Of a stretch of DNA of 64,000 bases, positions 17,908 to 27,099 are shown one piece after another (position 1 is the first letter of the stretch; every line of letters starts with the position of its first letter). Source of the DNA: JABDGV01 sp964577935 (lineage in GTDB: Bacteria; Chlamydiota; Chlamydiia; Chlamydiales; FEN-1388); contig CAZOAJ010000009.1 of assembly GCA_964577935.1 (NCBI GenBank), positions 14,304 to 78,303 of the forward strand. Reading direction: 5' to 3'. A program made the translations under genes and the position numbers. The notes under the pieces are model-generated. The model searched no databases and was not told where the DNA came from. It worked only from the letters and a program-made list of their open reading frames with translations.

Positions 17908-19266
17908 TTAGACAAGCACTTCTTTAGCATATAGCCTTAATGCTTTATCTATTATACCGACCATTTCCACCTTCGAAGGACAAATGAATTCACATAAAGC
18001 AAAGTCTTCTGGGACCACCTCCAAGAAACCATATTCGACAGCTCTTTCGTAATCGTCGGCCATACATGCCTTTACTATCTGCATAGGCAAAACCCGTAGA
18101 GGCATTACGCGTTCATAAATAGAACCATCGATAAAAGCACGTTCTTCACCATGCTGATTCGTATCAAAATAGTAGGTGCGAGAAGAAGATGGAAAATGCC
18201 CTGAAAGATATGTTCCACTTGCCGTATATCGTTCAGCACCGAGCCGCAAAAAGTGAAGCATAAGCCGCTCGTTACCCAGTTCAGGAATCGCAGATATAAT
18301 GGAATCTTCAAACCCTATAAACTCTTGGCCATTTGCAATACGACCTGTCAGTGGATCCCCAACAATAATTCGTATTGGTCCAGTACTTGTCTGCCCCTGA
18401 ATAAGATCCTGAACTGGATAGCCAATATTTGTTCGCACATATGTGCGCGCTGCATGATTAAATCCTTCTCCCCCAAACGAAATCACTCTTTGTGTATAGG
18501 GAACACCTAGTTTTATAAAATGACCTAAAGCGATCACATCCCAAACTGAACAGGTCCAAACAACATCCGTTTGAGATCGAATTGGATCTATATAAGAAAT
18601 ATGTATGGAAGCATTGCCCGCTGGATGGGGTCCTGACACCGTACTTTTTTGAACATCCTTTGCAGAAAGAAATGCCTGTAGGTTTGAAGAGGCGCTGTAG
18701 ACAAGGTGTACATTTTCAGGGCATACGAGATTTAGGGCTGATAAGCCTATTTGCAAATACTCTTCATTACCAATAGTCTGGAGCTCAGGAGGCACTGCAA
18801 ATGGAGCTGTTTCTATAGCCTTTACAAAGATGGATCGAGGAATGTCTGTCGATTTAGCATATCTTCCGAAAGGACGAACTTTAATGTGAAAATAAAGGCC
18901 AGAGTTCGAGAGAGCCTCCATAACATCATCTTTTGTTTTTACTTCAATCGATGATGAGCGAGGGGTGTCTTCATTCGTTCGTTCAATAACAAGGGCTTCT
19001 AGACGACGTTTTTCTCCACGCACTATGGACGAAATGATCCCTGTTGCTGGAGAAACTACCTTTCTTTTTAGATCATTTTTATCCTCAATGAGAGGTTGTC
19101 CAAGCCGAACTTGATCGCCTTCCTTAACCAAAAGCCTAAGCTTTTGATCAAAATATGGTTTAAGATCTACACCGACAACTTGGGATGGCGGGACTAGTTG
19201 CACAGCACCTTGAGGCTTCCCTTGAATTGGAATATCTAGCCCCTTTTTTACAGAAATGTAGACCAT
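17908..19266 (-). CDS. nqrA: Na+-translocating NADH:quinone reductase subunit A
   Basis: NqrA (452 aa) is the peripheral cytoplasmic subunit of the Na+-pumping NQR complex, which oxidises NADH and exports sodium across the inner membrane. The N-terminal biotinyl-like domain (GDQVRLGQPLIEDK, VVSPATGIISSIVRGEKR) and the later VISFGGEG are family features. It is encoded alone, away from nqrBCDE, which are not in this window. Chlamydia likewise separates nqrA and nqrF from the rest. nqrF is at 25.7 kb. Confidence 0.95.
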   Translation of the reverse strand: MVYISVKKGLDIPIQGKPQGAVQLVPPSQVVGVDLKPYFDQKLRLLVKEGDQVRLGQPLIEDKNDLKRKVVSPATGIISSIVRGEKRRLEALVIERTNEDTPRSSSIEVKTKDDVMEALSNSGLYFHIKVRPFGRYAKSTDIPRSIFVKAIETAPFAVPPELQTIGNEEYLQIGLSALNLVCPENVHLVYSASSNLQAFLSAKDVQKSTVSGPHPAGNASIHISYIDPIRSQTDVVWTCSVWDVIALGHFIKLGVPYTQRVISFGGEGFNHAARTYVRTNIGYPVQDLIQGQTSTGPIRIIVGDPLTGRIANGQEFIGFEDSIISAIPELGNERLMLHFLRLGAERYTASGTYLSGHFPSSSRTYYFDTNQHGEERAFIDGSIYERVMPLRVLPMQIVKACMADDYERAVEYGFLEVVPEDFALCEFICPSKVEMVGIIDKALRLYAKEVLV

Positions 19267-19361
19267 ACATTGCCTCGTCGTGTATACTTTTCTAGATCAC
19301 AATGAATAATTATAATTGGCAGAGCTCATCGCATTATTCTTAAACAACAAGCCCTGGCAAA

Positions 19362-19447
19362 TACTGACCCAACATGTACTGACTATACATGCGATTAAAA
19401 TATATGCGATTAAACCCTTGCAATTAAGAACCTGCAATTAAGATATG
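19362..19447 (+). repeat. six degenerate 13-15-base tandem repeats at a gene start
   Basis: Units begin at 19362, 19377, 19392, 19407, 19421 and 19435 (lengths 15, 15, 15, 14, 14, 13). Each ends in TG. Units 1-2 share TACTGAC...CATG, units 3-4 share CGATTAAA, and units 5-6 share CAATTAAGA. The last unit contains the ATG of the next gene at 19445. Arising by tandem duplication is the simplest reading. Confidence 0.7.
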
Positions 19448-21682
19448 CAAATAATGACGCAGTACACATCATTCTCCACAAGTCTTCTTCATTCATATTT
19501 CTTTCCATATCTTTTGTACGTTATTCTCACTATTTGTAGCTACTCAACAACACCTCTTTCTGCTCATCCCACGAAAGAGATATATGCAAAAACCCTCTCT
19601 AGTCTTGTTCAAAATTCTTCTGGAACACTTATAGACTTTTCCAGAGAGATCAAGACCAAAGCATCAGATCGCCCTGTAAAACAGAATATATCCCTTGAGT
19701 GGCCATACCTTATTGTAAAACAGGATATTTCATTAAAAAGCAAAGACGCAAAAGATTCGCTGGAAAGAAAAGTTTATATCGATCTTCATCAGATGGAAAT
19801 TTCACTTGTTCCGGAATATAACGGGATACATCTCTCGGGAGGAGATCAATGTACGCTGATGTTTTCATCAAAAACATCTATGCAGGAGGCCTCTAGAATT
19901 CTTTCAAGGCTCAAAGAAGAGTCCAAAGATGCAGTATGTACTCATGAACTTCCTTCTGAAATCGCAAGAAAATTTGGATATCAATTTCTTGCTGTTTCGC
20001 CAAGAGAGTTTGCCGAAGCACAATTTTCTACCCTGCTTTCACCGCTTTATTCCTTTAGAAACAACAGCAATACAAACCTCTGGTGCTGGCTTTCTAAATG
20101 TCCAATCGACGCTCTCAAGGAGACAAAGAATCTATTTCAGCTGTTTGAAGAGGGGGGGGTGAAAGTCCCTATCTTTATTTACCCTCTCGAAGTTCTTGAT
20201 ACATCATGCTTTTATCTGACTGAAAAATGGAATGGAGCTTTTGAATGCTGTACTGATTCCAAATCTTCAAGACATCAATCTCCGCTCTCTAGTTCCCCAA
20301 AATCACTCAGTGACTTTCTTTCGTCCTGCAAACATCCATTTTTAATATTCTCAGAACAGCCTCAGCTACATAACCCCTTAGAGATAATTGTAAGTCAGCG
20401 TGATAAAAAATCACTTACCAACTGGGAACTCAATAGAACCAAGAAGACGTCAAACGAAAATAACCTCCCATTTACGCTCACTATTATTCCTCCATATTTC
20501 GAAGAACTACCCCAAGGCGCAGGTCCAAGCTGGGCTTTAGGCCGCTCATCAAACTCGCCTTATGCCCTCCAATATGCTTTCAACGCTCTCTCCACACAAG
20601 ATCTAATTGATTTTATTCAATTGGAATACCCAAATCTTTATGAACTCCTCCAAAAGCAGAGCAGCTTTAAGCCTCATCAATCTATTGGGAAAAGGTTTGC
20701 CTCTTTAGATGAGAGTATTCATTCGAGCGAAAAAGATTATACCTCAACTCCGGATCAGAGGCGTTTTTTGAGGATTGCAACCCTAGCTCACGAGCTAGGA
20801 CATCCTTTCGGACCGAAAGAGGAGCTTTACGTAAATACCTACCCTATTTTTTTATCTCTTCTAGAACAAAATGGCTTTCAAACTTCCTATGTTCATGTTC
20901 TTGATTGGTATTATCTACAAAATCCACCATCTCATCCTTTACGTCTTCTTTTTCAGATTGACCGCCTTACCTATCGTTCAGGGCTCAAAAAAGAAGATGT
21001 TCTTTCGGCCTATATGCATCTCAATACTCTATTTGGCAAAACAGAGAAGATTAATCCCTCACACATCAACCTCTTCAAATCTCACGCCTTGTATCTATCT
21101 GGTAAAAAGGCATCTTCTCCCCGCTACCCATTGAGACTTCTTTTTTCTAACTATTTTTGGGAAACAAGAGATGCTCAACATAGAGATGGCATGAGCCTAG
21201 CAAAAGTCCGATTGAAATATGAACGATCGATGCTCAAAAACCCACACAGTTCAATGTTTGGACGCTTTTCATCTTGGCTTGATAAAAAAGGGTATCAAAA
21301 ATCGTCGACATGCTATTTAAAAGCATCCGATCTAGAGCAATATCGTGTCGAATTCCAAGGTCAACATCTTGTGAAACCTTCTCTTTCTCTTCCATCCAAA
21401 GAGGTCATGTTTATCATTTCAGAGGATGGAACCATATATTCAGGAATCAAAAAAGATGGAACTCTCGAGGAGCAATCCTTTTCACATGCTTCGTTCCTTG
21501 GAGGAGCTCCTGTCATTTGTGCTGGTAAATTTGAGGTCGATGCATCAGGAAAAATCTTATCAATTAATTCTCTCAGCGGACATTACCGTACATGCAAAAA
21601 AGAGATGAGGAACGCAAAAGAAATTCTTGAACGCAAGGGACTTGAGATCTCAAGTGGCATTAAAATGAAATCGCTCGAATAA
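19445..21682 (+). CDS. exported protein with HEXXH motif and IQM/SGHY-like C-terminal domain
   Basis: The 745 residues have no family name I can assign. The N-terminus contains a hydrophobic segment (about residues 18-40, YFFPYLLYVILTICSYSTT), likely a signal peptide. At residues 449-453 HELGH appears within LAHELGHPFG, a zinc-protease-like motif. The last 90 residues carry HASFLGGAPV, ...CAGKFEV and SGHYRT (about 711-716). This series closely resembles the HSSFLAGG...AAGRL...SGHY.P signature that I recall from plant IQM calmodulin-binding proteins and some bacterial proteins. The start could be ATG 19445 or 19454. A secreted effector is a reasonable inference, and protease activity is only a possibility. 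Confidence 0.6.
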   Translation: MQIMTQYTSFSTSLLHSYFFPYLLYVILTICSYSTTPLSAHPTKEIYAKTLSSLVQNSSGTLIDFSREIKTKASDRPVKQNISLEWPYLIVKQDISLKSKDAKDSLERKVYIDLHQMEISLVPEYNGIHLSGGDQCTLMFSSKTSMQEASRILSRLKEESKDAVCTHELPSEIARKFGYQFLAVSPREFAEAQFSTLLSPLYSFRNNSNTNLWCWLSKCPIDALKETKNLFQLFEEGGVKVPIFIYPLEVLDTSCFYLTEKWNGAFECCTDSKSSRHQSPLSSSPKSLSDFLSSCKHPFLIFSEQPQLHNPLEIIVSQRDKKSLTNWELNRTKKTSNENNLPFTLTIIPPYFEELPQGAGPSWALGRSSNSPYALQYAFNALSTQDLIDFIQLEYPNLYELLQKQSSFKPHQSIGKRFASLDESIHSSEKDYTSTPDQRRFLRIATLAHELGHPFGPKEELYVNTYPIFLSLLEQNGFQTSYVHVLDWYYLQNPPSHPLRLLFQIDRLTYRSGLKKEDVLSAYMHLNTLFGKTEKINPSHINLFKSHALYLSGKKASSPRYPLRLLFSNYFWETRDAQHRDGMSLAKVRLKYERSMLKNPHSSMFGRFSSWLDKKGYQKSSTCYLKASDLEQYRVEFQGQHLVKPSLSLPSKEVMFIISEDGTIYSGIKKDGTLEEQSFSHASFLGGAPVICAGKFEVDASGKILSINSLSGHYRTCKKEMRNAKEILERKGLEISSGIKMKSLE

Positions 21683-21706
21683 GATAGGAAAATAGCAAAA
21701 CTGGAT

Positions 21707-21730
21707 AGAGCCGATTTTTGATCGGGCTCT
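21707..21730. terminator. hairpin between convergent genes
   Basis: AGAGCC at 21707-21712 pairs with GGCTCT at 21725-21730, extended by GAT/ATC with one bulged G. It is followed by TAAAAAATTT. It lies between stops at 21682 and 21751 and could end both transcripts. Confidence 0.5.
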
Positions 21731-21750
21731 TAAAAAATTTACCGGACAAA

Positions 21751-22287
21751 TTAATGCATATTTAACCACTTGTCTCGTCGATGAAATCCCTTTTTCTTCT
21801 TTTTATCATCGATGACTTTTTGCTCTCCTATAGTTGAAGATCCAGTCTCGGTTTGATTCATGAGATCTTGACGAACATCCTGTTTTTCACCTTGATCCGA
21901 AAAAATTCCGCTCGTCGAATTCTCCTCCGAAATTATACCGCTCTCTTTAAAAGCCGATCCAGATGCCCCCTTGACCTGAAGATGAAGATCTCGAAGCATC
22001 TGTTCAACCAAAGTTTTTCCGGATTGAATCTCTTTCCACTCGGCTTTTGAAAAGTGCTGCGGTTTTGATATAAACGCACGAAAGGCATGAGGCTCAATAT
22101 CTGCGTAATAAAAAGCATGTTCAAGACCGCGATTAATCTCATCGTGCATCTTTTTACATCGCTGGAATTCTCGCTGGAGCTCTTCCGAGCCTGAGGAAAA
22201 GGAATGGCGTGAGGAAAAGGATTTTTCTACTCTATGCTTACTTATCTCTGAGGCGGCCTCAAAGAGATCCTTATACTCTTTCTTCAT
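21751..22287 (-). CDS. hypothetical protein (178 aa)
   Basis: I do not recognise this protein. It is highly charged and mostly helical (residues 1-110), with a Ser-rich patch (SSRHSFSSGSEE, about residues 24-35) and a low-complexity Ser/Gly/Gln-rich second half. A lysine run (DDKKKKKG) precedes the basic end HRRDKWLNMH. There is no signal peptide, membrane segment or cysteine. It is monocistronic, convergent with the 745-residue gene. It is not clearly part of the htpG operon, whose next gene ends 87 bases upstream. Confidence 0.6.
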   Translation of the reverse strand: MKKEYKDLFEAASEISKHRVEKSFSSRHSFSSGSEELQREFQRCKKMHDEINRGLEHAFYYADIEPHAFRAFISKPQHFSKAEWKEIQSGKTLVEQMLRDLHLQVKGASGSAFKESGIISEENSTSGIFSDQGEKQDVRQDLMNQTETGSSTIGEQKVIDDKKKKKGFHRRDKWLNMH

Positions 22288-22374
22288 GCACTGTTTTGTT
22301 GATATTTCGACATTACATTAAAACACAGATCCGCCTCAACGAGATCTTCTATATTTTTAATTGAAGGCTCGAAG

Positions 22375-23637
22375 TCATTCTCTGTTACTATGAGTAATTC
22401 CTCGGGGAATATTTTGGAAGACTGAATCAATGATTCTACCTTCTGGTGTGATTGCAGATATAGTACGATCTTCGTCGCTGAGTGTAACTACACAAAATTG
22501 AGAAACACCCTTTGTTATAGCAAAATAGGGAGATTTGCTTGCTCTTGTTGGAATTCGAGCCTTTACTCCCCAAGAACCGTCACCTACATAAATAACACCG
22601 TCCGGATCAATATTTCCTTGAATCAAGGGGAAGGTTCTTTTATATGCATGGTCATGATTTTCAAATGCATATTGCAGATGATATTTTTCAAAAAGTGGAA
22701 CCCAATACCTTCGAACTTTAGTGCTCCATTCATTTTTCATATAGCGAACACATGGATACGCCGGCACATGATAAAGAGCGATTTTGTTAGGAATATCCGT
22801 ATCCAATATGAGTTGTTCTTCAAGCCAGCGAGTCTGAGCCCCTTCAATCGGATGTGTATGACCCGAATCAAGAAAATAGAATGACAAATAGGTATTAAAA
22901 CGGAGAACTGAATAGCCTTGGGGTCCCGGCATTCTGAAGAGAGCATAATATAACGGAGCTTCTTCCGGGGTTTCACCATACTGCCCTTTCACCTCATGGT
23001 TTCCTATGGTGACAAGAAGAGGAATCAATCTATTCCCATCAATTCTCATAGTGGAAAACCAAATCGACAGCCAATTTTGCCACCGGTAAAAGTGCTCTTT
23101 CTTCGATTTTTTCATTGGAGCGGCATAGGCCAAATCACCACCTAAAGCCACAAAAAGAGGCTGACATTCAGCAACACGTCGATTTGTACGCTCAAATAGT
23201 TGTGGATCATCCGATATCGTATCACCGCCTACAGCGAATACAAGAGGCTTTTCAAGCCTTGATGGCGCCGTGAGAAACCTCCAAATATTTTTCTGCTGAC
23301 CGATACGAAATTCATACTCTGTATTTGGCTCAAGACTTTCAATCAAAACACTTCCACAGGACTCTGAGGCATCTTCCGGAAGAGGCAGAACGAGACCCAC
23401 AGTCTCGCTCCAGCTATGTTTTGAAGCATCCGTATCATAAGGCCGATAATACACCTTTACTGAAAGCGGCTTTTTTACAACAGGAGCAAGCCATGAAATG
23501 GTCATTGATGTAAGCGGATCGGCTTCCCAAGTCAGCCAAATCGCTGAGTATTCATCTGAACTGTCTTTTCCGTATAAAAGGAGCGGAGAACTTCCAAAAA
23601 CGCTCAGTAAAAAACAGAGTATGAATCTTGAGATCAT
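22375..23637 (-). CDS. exported purple acid phosphatase-like metallophosphoesterase
   Basis: This 420-residue protein starts with a signal peptide (MISRFILCFLLSVFGSS...). An N-terminal fibronectin III-like domain (residues about 30-130, YRPYDTD..., EPNTEYEFRIG) precedes a calcineurin-like metallophosphatase domain. That domain has GGDTISD, ALGGDLAYA, TIGNHE, YHVPAYP and ENHDHAYKRT, the metal-binding blocks of the purple acid phosphatase family. It would hydrolyse phosphomonoesters outside the cytoplasm. The usual GHxH block is NHDH, one Gly-to-Asn change. The ATG overlaps the htpG stop by four bases, so it is coupled to htpG, a curious pairing for an exported phosphatase. Confidence 0.88.
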   Translation of the reverse strand: MISRFILCFLLSVFGSSPLLLYGKDSSDEYSAIWLTWEADPLTSMTISWLAPVVKKPLSVKVYYRPYDTDASKHSWSETVGLVLPLPEDASESCGSVLIESLEPNTEYEFRIGQQKNIWRFLTAPSRLEKPLVFAVGGDTISDDPQLFERTNRRVAECQPLFVALGGDLAYAAPMKKSKKEHFYRWQNWLSIWFSTMRIDGNRLIPLLVTIGNHEVKGQYGETPEEAPLYYALFRMPGPQGYSVLRFNTYLSFYFLDSGHTHPIEGAQTRWLEEQLILDTDIPNKIALYHVPAYPCVRYMKNEWSTKVRRYWVPLFEKYHLQYAFENHDHAYKRTFPLIQGNIDPDGVIYVGDGSWGVKARIPTRASKSPYFAITKGVSQFCVVTLSDEDRTISAITPEGRIIDSVFQNIPRGITHSNRE

Positions 23638-25508
23638 CTATCTTTCTCGTTCATAAGGCTAGCATACTGATCGAGCAGAACAAAAAAGCTTGTAAAAAGA
23701 GCTGAAGTGTCCTGCTGGGGCAATTCCCCTTGAATAAATTTTTGCAAATTGACCATCGTTTTTGCTAAATCACACGCTTTAGCGGGATTTATCTGGTAGA
23801 GACTGTACAGAGTTTTAACAGATGGATTATTGGTATTAATAATCATCTTTTGGTCAACCTCTAGGCCATGTTTCTGATCTGCCTGAAAATTGTTCAAATA
23901 ATCACGAATTCGTCGTTTCTTTTCATCAAGTTGAATCACGATCGGAAGTGAATCATTTTTCAAGCTTTTTGCCTCAACCTGCACTGAATTAGATAATCCG
24001 GCATTGGACAAGCTTGTTTCCAATGCTTTTCGGAAGAAATCAGCGATTTTTGAACCATAAGTTTTCCCATCTGCGTCAAGAATAGTAGATTCTCGTTCAG
24101 GATCAAAGAGGGTATCGGAATCTACAGCGTCTATTCGCTTGAAGTGAATTGGATGCTTCGATTTTTCATAAAGCATCATCAAGGGAGCATCAAGTGGAGA
24201 TGAGCTAATAACTACAGGGGTACCCAAAGATTCCGAAGCATGCACCTTTGAATCCATGAGTGACGAGCTGGCAAAGTTTGGATGTACATATATACATGAA
24301 GCTTCTGCCTCTTGAGAGCTTGCTCGTATCTCTTGAGCTGAAACCCACTTTCCTTCTGGGTTCTTCCAGAGCAGAAGATCTTCTACTTTGGAAAAAAACT
24401 GTTCATCTTGAAGAGATCCGATTTTTAAAACCCTTTCGATATCACTCCAAACGGCTTCATATTTTTCTCGCTCATTTTTATAAAGCTGACCTATAGCATC
24501 TGCCACTTTCTTCGTAATGTGGGTCGAAAGCTGTCTGACTGTTTTATCAACCTGAAGATAGCTTCGAGATACGTTTAAAGGAATATCAGGGCTGTCGATA
24601 ACGCCTTTCAACATCATCAGATATTCAGGAAGGATATCCGAACAATCATCTGAAACGAATACACGATTTGAATAAAGCCGAACCCCAGATGTCGACTGCG
24701 AAAACTCTTTAACATGAGGAAAGAAAAGAACCCCTTTAACGTGGAAGGGATAATCTACGTTCAAGTGTATCCAAAACAGAGGGGGCTCCTCAAAGGGGTA
24801 GAGTTTTGAATAAAATGATTTATAGTCAGCATCGGTACATTCTGAAGGACTCTTAATCCAAATGGGCGGGGTTGGATTGATAAGAGCCTCTTCAAAGTAG
24901 ACAGGAAAGGGAAAAAATATGCAGTACTTTTCAATAAGCGATCTAAGATGCGCCTTGTTGAGATATTCCTGGCCTTCTTCATGAACATGAAGGATAATGT
25001 CCGTTCCGACCTCTGCTCGAGGAAGATCTGCTATCGAATATTCAGTGCTTCCATCGCAGTTCCATACAATCCCTGTCTCTTCAGGCTTATACGACCTTGA
25101 TCGAACCTCGACGCGCTCAGAGACCATATATGCTGAATAAAATCCTAGTCCAAAGTGACCTATAAAGGCATCTTGAACTTGGTATGTTTTAACAAATTCT
25201 TCCGCTCCAGAAAAGGCGATTTGAGACAGATACTTTTCAGCTTCAGGAGCATCAAGGCCAATTCCATTGTCCGAAATAGTAATAGTTTTAGCCTTTTCAT
25301 CAACTCGCACTTCTATTTTTGGAATAAAACCGAGACTTTCGCCTCTTTGCACTAAAACCATTCGCTTAGAAATCGCATCAGAGGCGTTGGAAATCAATTC
25401 ACGAATAAAAATATCGCGCTCTGAATAGAGCCACTTTTTGATAATCGGTAAAATATTTTCACTGTGGATGTTAAGTTGTCCCTTCTGCATATAGAAACTC
25501 ACACTCAA
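23634..25508 (-). CDS. htpG: molecular chaperone HtpG (Hsp90)
   Basis: HtpG (624 aa, normal length) is the bacterial Hsp90 ATPase chaperone. The GHKL ATP site is intact: ELISNASDA, DNGIGL, and GHFGLGFYSAYMV. The middle domain (FFPHVKEFSQSTSGVRLYSNRVFV, DSPDIPLNVSRSYLQ) and the dimerisation end follow. It is cytoplasmic and induced by stress in many bacteria. I saw no CIRCE element upstream. A TTGACG hexamer lies about 46 bases upstream of the ATG with a poor -10. It forms a coupled operon with the phosphatase gene. Confidence 0.97.
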   Translation of the reverse strand: MSVSFYMQKGQLNIHSENILPIIKKWLYSERDIFIRELISNASDAISKRMVLVQRGESLGFIPKIEVRVDEKAKTITISDNGIGLDAPEAEKYLSQIAFSGAEEFVKTYQVQDAFIGHFGLGFYSAYMVSERVEVRSRSYKPEETGIVWNCDGSTEYSIADLPRAEVGTDIILHVHEEGQEYLNKAHLRSLIEKYCIFFPFPVYFEEALINPTPPIWIKSPSECTDADYKSFYSKLYPFEEPPLFWIHLNVDYPFHVKGVLFFPHVKEFSQSTSGVRLYSNRVFVSDDCSDILPEYLMMLKGVIDSPDIPLNVSRSYLQVDKTVRQLSTHITKKVADAIGQLYKNEREKYEAVWSDIERVLKIGSLQDEQFFSKVEDLLLWKNPEGKWVSAQEIRASSQEAEASCIYVHPNFASSSLMDSKVHASESLGTPVVISSSPLDAPLMMLYEKSKHPIHFKRIDAVDSDTLFDPERESTILDADGKTYGSKIADFFRKALETSLSNAGLSNSVQVEAKSLKNDSLPIVIQLDEKKRRIRDYLNNFQADQKHGLEVDQKMIINTNNPSVKTLYSLYQINPAKACDLAKTMVNLQKFIQGELPQQDTSALFTSFFVLLDQYASLMNEKDR

Positions 25509-25658
25509 AATTGTTTACCTGAGAGAATACACACTTGAGCGATTTATTGGCGTCAAGCTCAGTGTACGTCTTGATTTTTGGGCTGTACAGTAGGTCAAAT
25601 CGCACAAATTAATTCTTAAACATCCTTGAAATCCTAACGCATGAAACCAATCTATCTG

Positions 25659-25685
25659 TGCTTGCTTGGTATATATGCTTGCTTG
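25659..25685 (+). repeat. 10-bp direct repeat upstream of nqrF
   Basis: TGCTTGCTTG occurs at 25659-25668 and again at 25676-25685, 17 bases apart, in the 211-base gap between divergent htpG and nqrF. It could be a regulator site or a local duplication. The Shine-Dalgarno sequence of nqrF, AAGGTG, follows at 25711-25716. Confidence 0.4.
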
Positions 25686-25719
25686 CAATATCGGGTACCA
25701 CATATACCTAAAGGTGTAA

Positions 25720-27039
25720 ATGGCTGTTGGATTCATGACACTATCAATCGTAGATCAAATTGACTGGATTCTTTGCGGATATGCAGTAAGCGCTTTTGTG
25801 TTTATTGGAGTACTTCTTGCTACCCTTATCCTCCTAACAAAGGCGAAGTTTGCTTCGTCCACGCAATGCAAAATAGTGATTAACGATGATCCGCGCCTCT
25901 CAACACAAGTGGTTGCTGACACTACTTTACTTGATGCATTAAAAAAAGATGGCATTCCTATTCCCTCTCCATGTGGCGGGAAGGCAACGTGCAAACAGTG
26001 TAAAGTACAAGTGACCAAAGGCGCTGAAGAGCCTCTTGAAACGGATTGTTCGACATTCTCAAAAAAACAGCTGAAAGACGGCTGGAGACTCTCTTGTCAA
26101 ACGAAGATTCACCATGACCTTAGTATTCATATTGAAGAGCACCTTTTAGGCGTCAAAGAATGGAAAGCTCGAGTTATCTCGAATAAAAATGTCGCGACCT
26201 TTATCAAAGAACTCATAATCGAACTCCCTAAAGAATCTTTGATGAAGTATAAATCCGGAGGATACGCACAGTTTCATGTTCCTCCGTTTGTGACGAATAC
26301 CGACTCTTGGAAAGAAACGATCGACCCGATTTTTTGGAGTGACTGGGAAAAGTTTGGCATGTTCGGTCAGACAATTGATTTCAGTAATCTAAAAACCGAG
26401 GTGATACGCGCCTACTCTATGGCTTCATATCCCGCTGAAAAAGAAAAGCTGATCTACAATATTAGGATAGCAACGCCTCCATTCGTAGCAGGAAAAGTTT
26501 CAAAGGATATTCCTTGGGGAATCTGTTCCTCTTATGCTTTTTCATTGAAACCTGGCGATGAAGTAAAAATTTCAGGGGCTTATGGCGAATCTTTCATGAT
26601 CAACGATGAGAGGCCTATTTACTTTCTTATTGGCGGCGCAGGATCTTCATTTGGCCGAAGCCATATTCTTCATCTATTTAATACAGAAAACACGAAAAGA
26701 CACGTGGAAATGTGGTATGGAGCCCGCTCCCTACGTGAAAATATCTACCAAAATGAATATGAAGAACTTGCTAAAAAGCACCCGAATTTCTCATACCATC
26801 TCGTACTTTCCGAGCCCCTACCCGAAGATATAGAAGCTGGCTGGCCAACAAAAGATCCTCTTAAAACCAATTTTCTCTTCAGGTCGTTTGACCAAGCTGT
26901 TCTTAAACATCTTGAAGCCCCAGAAGAGGCTCTGTATTATGTATGTGGCCCTCCAATGCATAATAAGTCGGTTTTAAAACTCCTTGATGATTATGGAGTC
27001 CCACGTGAAAGCATCATTCTTGACGACTTCGGAAGTTAA
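25720..27039 (+). CDS. nqrF: Na+-translocating NADH:quinone reductase subunit F
   Basis: NqrF (439 aa) accepts electrons from NADH in the NQR complex. A single N-terminal membrane helix (residues about 19-37, GYAVSAFVFIGVLLATLIL) anchors it. The 2Fe-2S ferredoxin domain has CGGKATCKQC and SCQTK. An FAD domain (RAYSMASYP) and an NADH domain (FLIGGAGSSFGRSH, YYVCGPPMHN) complete it. It works with NqrA (17.9 kb) and NqrBCDE elsewhere. Translation starts after a clear AAGGTG. A stop-proximal hairpin lies at 27053-27086. Confidence 0.97.
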   Translation: MAVGFMTLSIVDQIDWILCGYAVSAFVFIGVLLATLILLTKAKFASSTQCKIVINDDPRLSTQVVADTTLLDALKKDGIPIPSPCGGKATCKQCKVQVTKGAEEPLETDCSTFSKKQLKDGWRLSCQTKIHHDLSIHIEEHLLGVKEWKARVISNKNVATFIKELIIELPKESLMKYKSGGYAQFHVPPFVTNTDSWKETIDPIFWSDWEKFGMFGQTIDFSNLKTEVIRAYSMASYPAEKEKLIYNIRIATPPFVAGKVSKDIPWGICSSYAFSLKPGDEVKISGAYGESFMINDERPIYFLIGGAGSSFGRSHILHLFNTENTKRHVEMWYGARSLRENIYQNEYEELAKKHPNFSYHLVLSEPLPEDIEAGWPTKDPLKTNFLFRSFDQAVLKHLEAPEEALYYVCGPPMHNKSVLKLLDDYGVPRESIILDDFGS

Positions 27040-27052
27040 GTGTGGTACAATC

Positions 27053-27086
27053 AATTATGCAATGCTGCAACGATGCATACATAATT
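27053..27086 (+). terminator. hairpin in the nqrF-rsm22 gap
   Basis: AATTATG at 27053-27059 pairs with CATAATT at 27080-27086, with an extra ATGC/GCAT stem inside separated by a small internal loop. It lies in the 60-base gap after nqrF. Without a T-run it may be an attenuator or processing signal. Confidence 0.35.
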
Positions 27087-27099
27087 ACAAGAGTCTAGA

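Noticed and set aside
25509..25719. A CIRCE heat-shock operator for htpG
   Set aside because: I found no TTAGCACTC-N9-GAGTGCTAA pair in the gap; only a TTGACG hexamer and the TGCTTGCTTG repeat are present.
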